From Planotetraspora sp. A-T 1434 (lineage in GTDB: Bacteria > Actinomycetota > Actinomycetes > Streptosporangiales > Streptosporangiaceae), in the NCBI RefSeq assembly GCF_025420585.1, contig NZ_JAOEGB010000008.1, positions 1 through 64,000 of the forward strand: a stretch of DNA of 64,000 nucleotides, written 5' to 3'. Each line of letters opens with the position of its first letter. Within the stretch, counting starts at the first letter, position 1. This document shows positions 16,092 to 25,528 of the stretch, piece after piece. The notes beneath the pieces were generated by a model. It did not search any database. It saw nothing but the letters and a program-made list of their open reading frames with translations, and had not been told where the DNA came from. A program made the position numbers and the translations under genes.

Positions 16092-19004
16092 ATGCTCGAG
16101 AACGAGCCGACCGACAGGGCTGCGAGCCTTGACGGTGATACGACAACGCGCAATTCGGTGCACGGTTCCGACGTGAACGACGCCCCACGGGAGACGGGTG
16201 GCGTGACGACCACGCCGCGCCGCCGTTCGGCCAGCCGTCCGGCCGGGCCCCCGCCCGAGCCCGACGAGCCCGCGCCCGCCGCCGTGGTCCCCGCCCCGGC
16301 GGTCGCGGAGCCGCCGCCGCCGGTCCATGAGACCCCGGTGGTTCAGGAGACCCCGGTGGTTCAGGAGACCTCGGCGGCCGCCGAGCCGCCTGTGGCGGAC
16401 AAGCCCAAGCGGGTCACCCGCCGCCGCGCTTCGGCCAAGACCGCGCCGGAGGCCGAGACGGCCCCCGTGCCCGATCTCACGCCGGACGCCGTGGCGGAGG
16501 TGGCGCCGGAGGCCGTCACGGACGACGCCGAGCCCTCGGCGCCCCCGGCGCCCCGGACCGTACGGCGGAGCCGCACCCGCAAGACCGTCCAGGAACCCGC
16601 GGACGAGGCCGTCGCCGAGGCCGGTCATGTGGCCGGTCACGTGCCGGGTCATGTGGCCCCCGAGGAGGAGGAGCCGGCCCCCGCGAGGCGTCGCCGTACG
16701 CGCAAGAAGGACGACGTCGCCCCGGAACGATCCAGGGCGATGAGCGCGGCCGAGGCCGAGGTCGCGACGGCGCTCCAGCTCGGGCTGCCCGCCGAGGAGC
16801 CCCTCGACGACGAGCCCGCCGGTGAGGACCTGATCGAGGACGAGGAGCTCGAAGACGCCACGGAGGAGGCCGCCGGGGAGGCATCGCAGCCGCGCGTGCT
16901 GGCCGATCCCTTCGGCCTGTCCGCGCCGCAGGCGGCCGTGCCGTCGGTGACGTTCCAGGCTCCGGCGGCCGTCTTCCAGCCGCTGTTCCAGGCTCCGGAC
17001 CCCTTCGCCGCCCGCCCCGTGTCGCCCCCGCCTGCCGTACCGGCCGAGAAGGCGGCGGAGGACGCCGACATCGACGACGCCGACGAGGCGAACGAAACCG
17101 GCGAGGACGAGGGCGAGAGCGACGGCGAGGGCGGCACCCGCAGGCGCCGGCGCCGCCGGGGCGGCCGCGGCCGTGGCGCCAGGATCCGCGGGGACGCCGA
17201 CGAGTCCGAGGATTCCGACGAGGAGTCCCAGGCCGTGACGGCCGAGGACGAGGAGGGCGAGGAGCCGGCGGAGGAGCCCGAGGGTGAGCAGGCCGGCTCG
17301 CGCCGCCGTCGCCGTCGCCGCCGCCGGGGGACCGAGGAGGCCGAGCTCACCGTCGACGACCCGCCGAACACGGTCGTCCGCATCCGGGCGCCACGCGCCA
17401 CGCGGTCCACGTCGGTGGACGAGGTGCAGGGCGTGCGCGGCTCCACGCGGCTGGAGGCGAAGAAGCAGCGCCGCCGTGAGGGCCGCGAGCTGGGCCGCCG
17501 CAGGCCGCCGATCATCACCGAGTCGGAGTTCCTGGCCCGGCGCGAGTCGGTCGAGCGTGTCATGGTCGTGCGCCGCCATGGCGGCCGCACCCAGATCGCG
17601 GTGCTCGAGGACGGCGTGCTCGTCGAGCACTACGTCGACCGGGAGTCGAGCCAGTCCTACGTCGGCAACGTGTACCTCGGCAAGGTGCAGAACGTGCTGC
17701 CCTCGATGGAGGCGGCGTTCGTCGACATCGGCAAGGGCCGCAACGCCGTGCTGTACGCCGGTGAGGTCAACTTCGACACCGCCGGTCTGGAGGGCCAGCC
17801 AAGGCGGATCGAGGTGGCGCTCAAGTCCGGCCAGGCCGTGCTCGTCCAGGTCACCAAGGACCCGATCGGGCACAAGGGCGCCCGCCTGACCTCGCAGGTC
17901 AGCCTGCCCGGCCGGTATCTGGTCTACGTGCCGGACGGCTCGATGACCGGCATCTCCCGCAAGCTCCCGGACAAGGAGCGGACGCGGCTCAAGCAGATCC
18001 TCCGCAAGGTCATGCCGGAGAACGCCGGCGTGATCGTGCGCACCGCGGCGGAGGGCGCCTCGGAGGAGGAGCTCAGCCGCGACGTGGCCCGGCTGTCGGC
18101 GCAGTGGGAGAACATCCAGCGCAAGGCCAAGTCGGCCAGCCCGCCCGAGCTGCTGTCCGGCGAGCCCGACCTGACGGTCCGGGTGGTCCGCGACGTGTTC
18201 AACGAGGACTTCACCTCGCTGGTGGTCGAGGGAGACGAGGCGTGGCAGACGGTGGACGAGTACGTCCGCTACGTCGCGCCGCATCTCGCCGACCGCCTGT
18301 CGAAGTGGGAGGAGAACGGCGACGTCTTCTCCGCTTACCGGGTGGACGAGCAGATCGCCAAGGCGATGGAGCGCAAGGTGTGGCTGCCCTCGGGCGGCTC
18401 CCTCGTGATCGACCGCACCGAGGCGATGACCGTCGTCGACGTCAACACCGGCAAGTTCACCGGGCAGGGCGGCAACCTGGAGGAGACCGTCACCCGCAAC
18501 AACCTGGAGGCGGCGGAGGAGATCGTCCGCCAGCTCCGGCTGCGGGACATCGGCGGCATCATCGTCATCGACTTCATCGACATGGTGCTGGAAGGCAACC
18601 GTGACCTGGTGCTCCGGCGGCTGCTGGAGTGCCTGGCCAGGGACCGGACCAAGCACCAGGTCGCGGAGGTCACCTCCCTCGGCCTGGTTCAGATGACCCG
18701 CAAGCGGGTCGGCCAGGGCCTCCTGGAGGCGTTCTCCACGCCCTGTGACTGCTGTCACGGCCGCGGCATCGTCATCTCGACCGAGCCGGTCGAGGGGAAG
18801 CCCGAGCCGCGCGGCACGCAGGGCAAGATGGCCATCGAGAAGGCCGTGGCCGAGAAGGTCGCGGCCGGAAGTGAGGGTACGGCTGTCGCCGCGTCCGGCA
18901 ACGGACGTGACAGCGTCACCGACGCCCTCGACCCGGACGAGGACGACGCGCCGGCCGCGCATTCCCGGGGACGGCGACGTTCCCGCAGGAAGACGGCCGA
19001 TTAG
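16092..19004 (+). CDS. rne: Ribonuclease E/G
   Basis: Endoribonuclease for RNA turnover and rRNA processing. The 970 residues comprise a long acidic/proline-rich, disordered N-terminal half (residues 1-470, with basic RRRRR-rich clusters that may bind RNA), then the S1 domain (about 505-590) and the catalytic core with VDVNTGKFTG and IVIDFIDM, which carry the metal-binding Asp residues, and the Zn-link CDCC. Catalytic domain at the C-terminus with an N-terminal scaffold is the actinobacterial arrangement. An 18-bp tandem repeat near 16328-16363 duplicates a VVQETP segment. GGGAGAA precedes the ATG. Confidence 0.95.
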   Translation: MLENEPTDRAASLDGDTTTRNSVHGSDVNDAPRETGGVTTTPRRRSASRPAGPPPEPDEPAPAAVVPAPAVAEPPPPVHETPVVQETPVVQETSAAAEPPVADKPKRVTRRRASAKTAPEAETAPVPDLTPDAVAEVAPEAVTDDAEPSAPPAPRTVRRSRTRKTVQEPADEAVAEAGHVAGHVPGHVAPEEEEPAPARRRRTRKKDDVAPERSRAMSAAEAEVATALQLGLPAEEPLDDEPAGEDLIEDEELEDATEEAAGEASQPRVLADPFGLSAPQAAVPSVTFQAPAAVFQPLFQAPDPFAARPVSPPPAVPAEKAAEDADIDDADEANETGEDEGESDGEGGTRRRRRRRGGRGRGARIRGDADESEDSDEESQAVTAEDEEGEEPAEEPEGEQAGSRRRRRRRRRGTEEAELTVDDPPNTVVRIRAPRATRSTSVDEVQGVRGSTRLEAKKQRRREGRELGRRRPPIITESEFLARRESVERVMVVRRHGGRTQIAVLEDGVLVEHYVDRESSQSYVGNVYLGKVQNVLPSMEAAFVDIGKGRNAVLYAGEVNFDTAGLEGQPRRIEVALKSGQAVLVQVTKDPIGHKGARLTSQVSLPGRYLVYVPDGSMTGISRKLPDKERTRLKQILRKVMPENAGVIVRTAAEGASEEELSRDVARLSAQWENIQRKAKSASPPELLSGEPDLTVRVVRDVFNEDFTSLVVEGDEAWQTVDEYVRYVAPHLADRLSKWEENGDVFSAYRVDEQIAKAMERKVWLPSGGSLVIDRTEAMTVVDVNTGKFTGQGGNLEETVTRNNLEAAEEIVRQLRLRDIGGIIVIDFIDMVLEGNRDLVLRRLLECLARDRTKHQVAEVTSLGLVQMTRKRVGQGLLEAFSTPCDCCHGRGIVISTEPVEGKPEPRGTQGKMAIEKAVAEKVAAGSEGTAVAASGNGRDSVTDALDPDEDDAPAAHSRGRRRSRRKTAD

Positions 19005-19190
19005 CGACTTCGTCTCCCCGGTGTTCCGCCCGGTTCGACCTGGGTGCCGCTAATCCGGTACCCTAGTCAACCGGTGCGCCCGCTGGCGCGCCTGGCTTCG
19101 CGCGCCTGCCCGGAACGCCGGTCGTGTTATCGACAGCAGCCGGATGCGGGGCGCGGCATCTACGCATTTAGCCAGAAGAAGGGTTCCGCG
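19005..19190 (+). promoter_or_regulatory. Leader region of rplU-rpmA
   Basis: A 186-base gap with GC-rich inverted repeats (for example GCGCGCC...GGCGCGC-like segments at about 19078-19108) between the RNase gene and rplU. A promoter and possible autoregulatory leader would be expected here, but no clear -35/-10 pair or known L21 leader fold was identified. Confidence 0.3.
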
Positions 19191-19505
19191 GTGTACGCGA
19201 TCGTTCGTTGCGGCGGCAGGCAGCAGAAGGTCTCCGTCGGGGACGTCCTCGAGGTGGACAAGGTCGCCGGTGAGGTTGGGTCCTCGGTGTCGCTGCCGGC
19301 GGTGCTCGTCGTCAACGACGGCGATGTCACCTCCGACGCTGCCACGCTTGGCAGGTTCCAGGTGACCGCCGAGATTCTCGGCGAGACCAAGGGCCCCAAG
19401 ATTCGCATTCTGAAGTACAAGAACAAGACCGGCTACAAGAAGCGCCAGGGTCACCGCCAGCGGTACACCCAGGTCAAGGTCACCGGCATCAACCCCGGCC
19501 AGTAA
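19191..19505 (+). CDS. rplU: 50S ribosomal protein bL21
   Basis: A 104-residue protein beginning [18 protein letters not shown], with the conserved [22 protein letters not shown]-terminal region that contacts 23S rRNA. The GTG start is chosen because the family N-terminus begins there and AGAAGAAGGG precedes it; the frame is open further upstream but that part is not conserved. Followed 34 bases later by rpmA, the usual order. Confidence 0.97.
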   Translation: MYAIVRCGGRQQKVSVGDVLEVDKVAGEVGSSVSLPAVLVVNDGDVTSDAATLGRFQVTAEILGETKGPKIRILKYKNKTGYKKRQGHRQRYTQVKVTGINPGQ

Positions 19506-19539
19506 TTTCCGGGGGACGACCCCCGAAAGGGAGTGAAAC

Positions 19540-19797
19540 ATGGCACACAAGAAGGGCGCCTCGTCCACCCGGAACGGCCGTGACTCGAACGCTCAGCGGC
19601 TCGGCGTCAAGCGCTTCGGTGGTCAGCTCGTCAACGCGGGCGAGATCATCGTCCGTCAGCGCGGCACGCACTTCCACCCCGGCGACAACGTCGGGCGTGG
19701 CGGCGACGACACGCTGTTCGCGCTGGCCGCGGGCCACGTGCAGTTCGGCACCAAGCGCGGTCGGCGCGCGGTGAGCATCATCCCGATCGCGGAGTAG
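19540..19797 (+). CDS. rpmA: 50S ribosomal protein bL27
   Basis: An 85-residue protein starting [20 protein letters not shown], which is the mature actinobacterial form whose N-terminus reaches the peptidyl-transferase centre. AAAGGGAGTG precedes the ATG. A strong hairpin follows, then obg. Confidence 0.98.
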   Translation: MAHKKGASSTRNGRDSNAQRLGVKRFGGQLVNAGEIIVRQRGTHFHPGDNVGRGGDDTLFALAAGHVQFGTKRGRRAVSIIPIAE

Positions 19798-19820
19798 ATC
19801 CGCTCGGGAGAAACGTTGCA

Positions 19821-19862
19821 GATGAGGCGGATCGAGCATTCGGTCCGCCTCATCTCATTTAT
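19821..19862 (+). terminator. Terminator after rpmA
   Basis: Perfect 11-bp stem (19821-19831 with 19844-19854), 12-base loop, followed by TCATTTATT. Confidence 0.85.
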
Positions 19863-19880
19863 TGGGGAGGGAAGCGGCTG

Positions 19881-21233
19881 ATGGCTGACTTCGTGGACAA
19901 CGTCATCCTGCACATCAAGGCGGGTGACGGCGGCAACGGCTGCGCCTCCGTCCACCGGGAGAAGTTCAAGCCGCTCGGAGGCCCCGACGGCGGCAACGGC
20001 GGCCGAGGCGGCGATGTGATCCTGGAAGTGGATCCCAACACCGCCACTCTGCTGGAATATCACCACCGTCCCCATCGCAAGGCGGCCAACGGCAAGCAGG
20101 GCATGGGCTCCAACCGTGACGGCGCCAACGGCGACGACGTCGTCCTGCCGGTGCCCAACGGGACGGTGGTGAAGGACGCGAAGACCGGCGAGGTGCTGGT
20201 CGATCTCGTCGGCGCGGGCACCCGGTACGTCGCGGCCCAGGGTGGCTTCGGCGGCCTCGGTAACGCCGCGCTGGCCAACGCCAAGCGCAAGGCCCCCGGC
20301 TTCGCGCTGCTCGGCGAGCCCGGCGACGAGGCCGAGATCACGCTGGAGCTGAAGACCGTCGCCGACGTGGCGCTGGTCGGCTTCCCCAACGCCGGCAAGT
20401 CGTCTCTGGTCGCGGCGCTCTCGGCCGCCCGGCCGAAGATCGCGGACTATCCGTTCACCACGCTGATTCCCAATCTCGGTGTCGTGACGGCGGGGGAGAC
20501 CGTGTTCACGGTCGCCGACGTGCCCGGCCTCATCCCGGGGGCGTCCGAGGGCAAGGGACTCGGCCACGAGTTCCTGCGGCACGTCGAGCGCTGCTCGACC
20601 ATCGTGCACGTCCTCGACTGCGCCACGATCGAGCCCGGCCGCGACCCGATCACGGACTTCGACGTCATCGAGGGCGAGCTGGCGGCCTACGGCTCGCTGC
20701 AGGACCGGCCCCGGCTGGTCGTGCTCAACAAGGTCGACGTGCCGGACGGGCGGGAGCTCGCGGACATCGTCAGGCCCCTCCTGGAGGAGCGCGGCCTGCG
20801 GGTCTTCGAGATCTCCGCCGCCACCCACGAGGGCCTCAAGCCCCTGGCGTACGCCATGGGCGAGATGGTCGCGCGGGCCCGGGCCGACGCACCGGTCGAG
20901 GAGCCGACGCGCCTGGTGATCCGGCCCAAGCAGCTCGGCGAGGCGGGCTTCGCCGTCCGGCGGATCGACGACAAGATCTTCCAGGTGACCGGCGAGAAGC
21001 CGGAGCGCTGGATCCGCCAGACCGACTTCAGCAACGACGAGGCCGTGGGCTACCTGGCCGACCGCCTGGAGCGGCTGGGCGTCGAGGAGGCCCTGATCGC
21101 GGCGGGGGCGCAGGTGGGCGCCGAGGTCGTCATCGGCCCGATGCAGGGCGGCTACGTCTTCGACTGGCAGCCGTCCGAGGGCACGCGGACCCGGGTCGGC
21201 GGCCCTCGCGGCACCGACAGCAGAATCGGTTAG
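19881..21233 (+). CDS. obgE: GTPase Obg
   Basis: Ribosome-associated GTPase in 50S assembly and growth control. 450 residues: glycine-rich Obg domain (1-160), G domain with G1 GFPNAGKSS (167-175), G3 DVPGL and G4 NKVD, then the C-terminal OCT domain typical of Gram-positive Obg. ATG with GGGAGGGAAG upstream. It follows the rpmA terminator and precedes proB, the common actinobacterial order. Confidence 0.97.
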   Translation: MADFVDNVILHIKAGDGGNGCASVHREKFKPLGGPDGGNGGRGGDVILEVDPNTATLLEYHHRPHRKAANGKQGMGSNRDGANGDDVVLPVPNGTVVKDAKTGEVLVDLVGAGTRYVAAQGGFGGLGNAALANAKRKAPGFALLGEPGDEAEITLELKTVADVALVGFPNAGKSSLVAALSAARPKIADYPFTTLIPNLGVVTAGETVFTVADVPGLIPGASEGKGLGHEFLRHVERCSTIVHVLDCATIEPGRDPITDFDVIEGELAAYGSLQDRPRLVVLNKVDVPDGRELADIVRPLLEERGLRVFEISAATHEGLKPLAYAMGEMVARARADAPVEEPTRLVIRPKQLGEAGFAVRRIDDKIFQVTGEKPERWIRQTDFSNDEAVGYLADRLERLGVEEALIAAGAQVGAEVVIGPMQGGYVFDWQPSEGTRTRVGGPRGTDSRIG

Positions 21234-21296
21234 GAAGTCTCGGCCGAGAAGGGCCGGCTGGGCAGGGTCGTTGATGGGATCGTCGGACGGGATCGG

Positions 21297-22544
21297 TTGG
21301 ACAGGGGCGGCGGCGTGGCGGACATGGCAGGCGCGGCGGGCACAGTAGGCACGGCGGGCGCCACAGGTGCGCCGGGCGCCCGCGGTACGGCCGGCTCGGC
21401 GGGCAGGGACCGGATCCGTACGGCGTCGCGGCTGGTCGTCAAGGTGGGCTCCTCCTCCCTTACGACCCCGCAGGGCATGATCGACGTGGACCGGGTCGAC
21501 GCGCTCGTCGACGTGCTCGGCGCGCGACGGCAGGCGGGCACGCAGATCGTGCTGGTCTCGTCGGGAGCCATCGCGGCCGGTCTGGGCCCGCTGGGCCTGC
21601 GGGCGCGGCCCAAGGACCTCGCCACCCAGCAGGCCGCGGCGTCCGTGGGCCAGGGCGTGCTCGTCGCCCGCTACACCTCCTCCTTCGCCCGGTATGGCCT
21701 GCGCGTCGGCCAGGTGCTGCTGACCGCCGACGACATGATGCGGCGGTCGCACCACCGCAACGCTCAGCGGACGCTGGCGCGGCTGCTTGAGCTCGGCATC
21801 GTGCCGGTGGTCAACGAGAACGACACGGTGGCCACCGACGAGATCCGTTTCGGCGACAACGACCGGCTGGCCGCGCTGGTGGCCCACCTGATCCACGCCG
21901 ACGCGATGGTGCTGCTGTCCGACGTGGACGCCCTCTACGACGGCGACCCGCGGCGGGAGGGGACCACGAGGATCGCCGAGGTCCGCGGGCCCGGGGACCT
22001 CGAAGGCGTCGAGCTCGGCACCTCCGGACGGGTCGGCACCGGCGGCATGGTGACCAAGGTGCAGGCGGCCCGGATCGCCACCGGGGCCGGCGTGCCCGTC
22101 GTCCTCACGGCGGCGGCCCACGCGGCGCAGGCGCTGGCCGGCGCGGACGTCGGCACCTACTTCCACCCCGGGGGCCGTCATCCCGGCACCCGGCTGCTCT
22201 GGCTCGCCCACGCCGCGACCGGCAGAGGGCGGCTGCATCTGGACGCGGGCGCGGTCGAGGCCGTCGTCGGGCGGCGCATGTCGCTGCTCCCCGCGGGCGT
22301 CGTCAACGTCGAGGGCGACTTCGCTGCGGGCGACCCCGTCGACCTGTGCGGCCCCCTCGGCGTCCCGGTCGCCCGAGGGCTCGTCAACTACGACGCGACG
22401 GAGATCCCCGAGCTGCTCGGGCGTTCCACCCGGGAGCTGGCCAGCGCGCTCGGCCCGGAGTACGAGCGTGAGCTGATCCACCGCGACGACATCGTCATAC
22501 TGGAAGCCGACCACCAAACAAACGGAGCGCGAGGCAATGTCTGA
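21297..22544 (+). CDS. proB: Glutamate 5-kinase
   Basis: First step of proline synthesis: ATP-dependent phosphorylation of glutamate. The kinase domain starts at [11 protein letters not shown] and includes [18 protein letters not shown]; a C-terminal PUA domain follows from about residue 320. The N-terminal 35 residues are a Gly/Ala/Thr low-complexity stretch with no counterpart in the family. Start is uncertain: TTG 21297, GTG 21315 or ATG 21324. It overlaps proA by 8 bases. Confidence 0.95.
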   Translation: MDRGGGVADMAGAAGTVGTAGATGAPGARGTAGSAGRDRIRTASRLVVKVGSSSLTTPQGMIDVDRVDALVDVLGARRQAGTQIVLVSSGAIAAGLGPLGLRARPKDLATQQAAASVGQGVLVARYTSSFARYGLRVGQVLLTADDMMRRSHHRNAQRTLARLLELGIVPVVNENDTVATDEIRFGDNDRLAALVAHLIHADAMVLLSDVDALYDGDPRREGTTRIAEVRGPGDLEGVELGTSGRVGTGGMVTKVQAARIATGAGVPVVLTAAAHAAQALAGADVGTYFHPGGRHPGTRLLWLAHAATGRGRLHLDAGAVEAVVGRRMSLLPAGVVNVEGDFAAGDPVDLCGPLGVPVARGLVNYDATEIPELLGRSTRELASALGPEYERELIHRDDIVILEADHQTNGARGNV

Positions 22545-23793
22545 GGCAGAGGACTTTCTGAAGGTCGCCCGCGCGGCCAAGGACGCCGCGACGGTGCTCG
22601 CGCCGCTGCCGCGCGCGCCGAAGGACGCCGCGCTGCGCGCCGTGGCGGACGCCCTGGTGGCCCGCGCGGACGAGATCGTCGAGGCCAACTCCGTCGACGT
22701 CGCGAAGGCCAGGGAAGGCGGCACCTCCGAAGCCATGATCGACCGGCTCCGCCTCGACGCCGGCCGCGTCGAGAAGATCGCGGCAGCCGTACGGCAGGTG
22801 GCCGACCTGCCCGACCCGGTCGGCGAGGTCGTCAGGGGGAGCACGCTCCCGAACGGGCTGGAGCTGCGCCAGGTCCGGGTGCCGCTGGGCGTCATCGGGA
22901 TCATCTACGAGGGCCGTCCGAACGTGACCGTCGACGCGGCCGCCCTGTGCCTCAAGAGCGGCAACGCCGTACTCCTGCGCGGCTCGTCCAGCGCGTACTC
23001 GTCGAACACGGTGCTCGTCCAGATCATGCAGGACGCACTGGCGGAGACGGAGGTGCCCGCGGCGGCCGTGCAGCTCGTCCCCGGCCTGACCCGCGAGTCG
23101 GTCAAGCACCTGATGCGCGCCCGTGGGCTGGTCGACGTGCTGATTCCGCGCGGCGGCGCGTCGCTGATCAACAGCGTCGTGGAGGAGTCGACCGTACCGG
23201 TGATCGAGACCGGCGTGGGCAACTGCCACGTCTACGTCGACGCCGACGCCGACATCGACACGGCCCTCACGATCCTGGTGAACGCCAAGGCGCAGCGGCC
23301 CTCGGTTTGCAACGCCGCCGAGACGTTCCTCGTGCATTCCGGCATCGCCGCGGAGTTCGTCCCGAGGGCGCTCGCGGCGCTCAAGGACGCGGGCGTGACC
23401 GTCCACGGGGACGAGCGCGTGCGAGCCCACAGCGCCGACGTCGTGCCCGCCACCGAAGAGGACTTCACCTCCGAGTACCTCTCGCTCGACATCGCCGCCG
23501 CGGTCGTCGACTCGCTGGAGGACGCGGTCGCGCACATCAGGAGGTACGGCTCGGCCCACACCGACGCGATCGTCACCCGCTCCCAGCAGGCCGCCCGGCG
23601 GTTCGTGGCCACCGTGGACTCGGCCGCCGTGGCGGTGAACGCATCCACCCGGTTCACGGACGGCGGGGAGTTCGGCTTCGGCGCGGAGATCGGCATCTCC
23701 ACCCAGAAGCTGCACGCGCGCGGCCCGATGGGCCTGCCCGAGCTCACGTCCACCAAGTGGATCTACACCGGAGACGGCCACATCCGGGTCTGA
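22537..23793 (+). CDS. proA: Gamma-glutamyl phosphate reductase
   Basis: Second step of proline synthesis: NADPH-dependent reduction of glutamyl phosphate. 418 residues of the aldehyde-dehydrogenase superfamily, with catalytic Cys258 in [12 protein letters not shown]. The start lies inside the end of proB, so the two are translationally coupled. The stop codon lies in the first of two 12-bp direct repeats. Confidence 0.97.
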   Translation: MSEAEDFLKVARAAKDAATVLAPLPRAPKDAALRAVADALVARADEIVEANSVDVAKAREGGTSEAMIDRLRLDAGRVEKIAAAVRQVADLPDPVGEVVRGSTLPNGLELRQVRVPLGVIGIIYEGRPNVTVDAAALCLKSGNAVLLRGSSSAYSSNTVLVQIMQDALAETEVPAAAVQLVPGLTRESVKHLMRARGLVDVLIPRGGASLINSVVEESTVPVIETGVGNCHVYVDADADIDTALTILVNAKAQRPSVCNAAETFLVHSGIAAEFVPRALAALKDAGVTVHGDERVRAHSADVVPATEEDFTSEYLSLDIAAAVVDSLEDAVAHIRRYGSAHTDAIVTRSQQAARRFVATVDSAAVAVNASTRFTDGGEFGFGAEIGISTQKLHARGPMGLPELTSTKWIYTGDGHIRV

Positions 23794-23814
23794 CGCCTCG
23801 CCTGACGCCCCGCC
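23791..23814. repeat. Two 12-bp units starting at the proA stop codon
   Basis: TGACGCCTCGCC (23791) and TGACGCCCCGCC (23803) differ at one base. The first TGA is the proA stop; the second is in the same frame. Confidence 0.75.
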
Positions 23815-23850
23815 GCCGGTCACCGCTCGTCCATGAACCGCCGAGCCTGG

Positions 23851-23909
23851 TCGATCATGACGATAGTGCTGTCAAAAACGCCGTTTGACAGCACTATCGT
23901 CATGATCGA
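23851..23909. terminator. 26-bp perfect inverted repeat between convergent proA and lysR
   Basis: Arms at 23851-23876 and 23884-23909 are perfectly complementary around a 7-base loop. No real T-tract follows on either strand. The right arm contains the last codons of the LysR gene. It most likely acts as a bidirectional terminator or 3'-end barrier; the arm length is unusual. Confidence 0.7.
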
Positions 23910-24745
23910 TTGTGTCTGTCTCGGTATGTGAGATCGTCCGGTGTGAGGGGCGCGTGCAGCTTCTCCACCCGGTGCACCACACGCGGCGCGGTCAGCGGCA
24001 CTCCGGTAGCGACCGACGAGGGCAGCAGGGTCAGGCCATGCCCGGCGGCGGCGAGATTCACGACGGTATGCAGGTCTGCGCCGTCGTAACGGAATCCGAC
24101 GCGGAACCCGCCCGTGCCGGCGATCTCGCGCAGCCGCTCCACCGACACGGCGGCAGGAGCCTGCAGCCACAGCGCGTCGGCCAGGTCGGCCAGTGCCAGC
24201 CCACGCCGCCGTGACAGTGGGTGGCCGCCGGGCAGGACCACCACCAGCCCCTCCTCGGCCACGCCGACCGAGGTCAGCGGTCCCGCGTCCGGCAGGCGCA
24301 GGGGGTCGCTGGGCGCGGCGATCCCGTCGACGAACCCGAGGTCGGCGCTGCCGGAGGCGACCTCCTCGGCGACTTTTTCACGATCGGCCATGCGGAGTGT
24401 CACTGCCGACCGTGCCCGAGCCAGGCTCTGGGCCACCGCCGGGGAGCACGCGAGTGGGGAGGCCACCACGGTGAGTCGCCCGATCGGTCCCGCCGTGGCG
24501 CGCAGGACGTCGGCCCGCGCGGCCCGGTGGCGCAGCAGCAGTGGACCCGCGTGTTCCATCAGGCGCGCACCGGCCGGGGTAAGCGTCACCGGGCGGCGGT
24601 GGAGCAGGGCCGCCCCGACGTCCGCCTCCAGCGCGGCGATCTGCTGCGACACCGCCGACTGGGTGTAGCCGAGCTCCTCGGCGGCCGCCGAGAAGGACCG
24701 CCGGCGGACAACGGTCACGAACGTGCGCAGCAGGTGCGGATCCAC
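23900..24745 (-). CDS. LysR-family transcriptional regulator
   Basis: A 281-residue regulator with an N-terminal winged HTH (FSAAAEELGYTQSAVSQQIAALE) and a periplasmic-binding-like effector domain (VVASPLACSPAVAQSL onward). It is divergent from the amidotransferase-like gene, the usual arrangement for a LysR target. The GTG start has little room for a ribosome-binding site; GATACT lies 8 bases upstream and may be the -10 box of a leaderless transcript. Its 3' end lies inside the long inverted repeat. Confidence 0.88.
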   Translation of the reverse strand: MDPHLLRTFVTVVRRRSFSAAAEELGYTQSAVSQQIAALEADVGAALLHRRPVTLTPAGARLMEHAGPLLLRHRAARADVLRATAGPIGRLTVVASPLACSPAVAQSLARARSAVTLRMADREKVAEEVASGSADLGFVDGIAAPSDPLRLPDAGPLTSVGVAEEGLVVVLPGGHPLSRRRGLALADLADALWLQAPAAVSVERLREIAGTGGFRVGFRYDGADLHTVVNLAAAGHGLTLLPSSVATGVPLTAPRVVHRVEKLHAPLTPDDLTYRDRHNRS

Positions 24746-24814
24746 AGCGCATCAGTATCGCTTATCAAGAGAGTAGGAATCATCGTTGGCGCTTACCACG
24801 CTGCCCCGGACACC

Positions 24815-25528
24815 ATGAAGGGCATGACCATCGCGAGAGTCGCCCTGGTAGGCGACAGATCCCCCAGTGTCCAGGCCCACGCGCGCATCCCCTCACTCTT
24901 GGGGGCGCTGTACGAGCGTGACGGGCTGACGCTGGACGCCTACTGGATCCCCACGACCGAAGCTGAGGACTTGGAGGGGTTCGACGGCATCTGGATGGTG
25001 CCCGGCAGTCCTTATCGGAGCGAGGCGGGTGCGGTGAACGCCGCTCGCGCCGCCCGTGAGCACGGCATCCCGTTCCTGGGCACCTGTGGCGGCTTCCAGC
25101 ACACCCTCCTGGAGTACGCGCGCAACGTTCTCGGACTGTCGGTCGCGCATGCCGAGAATGACCCGGACGCCGCCGACTTCCTGCTGCTGCCGTTGGCGTG
25201 TTCACTCGCCGGCCACGAGGAAGCGGTGCGGCTGGCGCCCGGCTCGCTGGCCGAGAAGGTCATCGGTGCGGAGAGGACCCTTGAGAAGTATTCCTGCTCC
25301 TTCGGCCTCAACCCGGACTACCTCTCCGTGTTGGAGGAGGGTGGCCTGCGCTTCACCGGCCGCGACGACGCCGGCGCCGTCCGGGTGCTCGAACTGCCCG
25401 GTCATCCGTTCTTCCTGGCCGCGCTCTTCCAGCCTGAGCTTGCGGGAGACGGCACCCGCCCACACCCGATCATCACCGCGTTCGCCTCGGCCTCTGTGGC
25501 GATGGCCGCCTCGAAGGTCGCGCCCTAA
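24815..25528 (+). CDS. Glutamine amidotransferase-like protein (CTP synthase C-terminal-related)
   Basis: A 237-residue class I amidotransferase fold (228 fewer-residue variants if ATG 24824 is used, 234 aa). The nucleophile elbow FLGTCGGFQH has Cys91, and the protein resembles the group described as CTP synthase C-terminal region-related. The usual catalytic FHPE is FQPE here (LFQPEL), so the canonical His is missing; it may be a non-canonical or inactive glutaminase. No synthetase partner is nearby. Divergent from lysR, which may regulate it. Confidence 0.75.
   Translation: MKGMTIARVALVGDRSPSVQAHARIPSLLGALYERDGLTLDAYWIPTTEAEDLEGFDGIWMVPGSPYRSEAGAVNAARAAREHGIPFLGTCGGFQHTLLEYARNVLGLSVAHAENDPDAADFLLLPLACSLAGHEEAVRLAPGSLAEKVIGAERTLEKYSCSFGLNPDYLSVLEEGGLRFTGRDDAGAVRVLELPGHPFFLAALFQPELAGDGTRPHPIITAFASASVAMAASKVAP

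Noticed and set aside
15849-18962. A 1037-codon minus-strand frame opposite RNase E/G
   Set aside because: Antisense shadow of a conserved gene; no motif and no ribosome-binding site.
19656-22904. A 1082-codon minus-strand frame opposite rpmA, obg and proB
   Set aside because: Shadow of three conserved genes.
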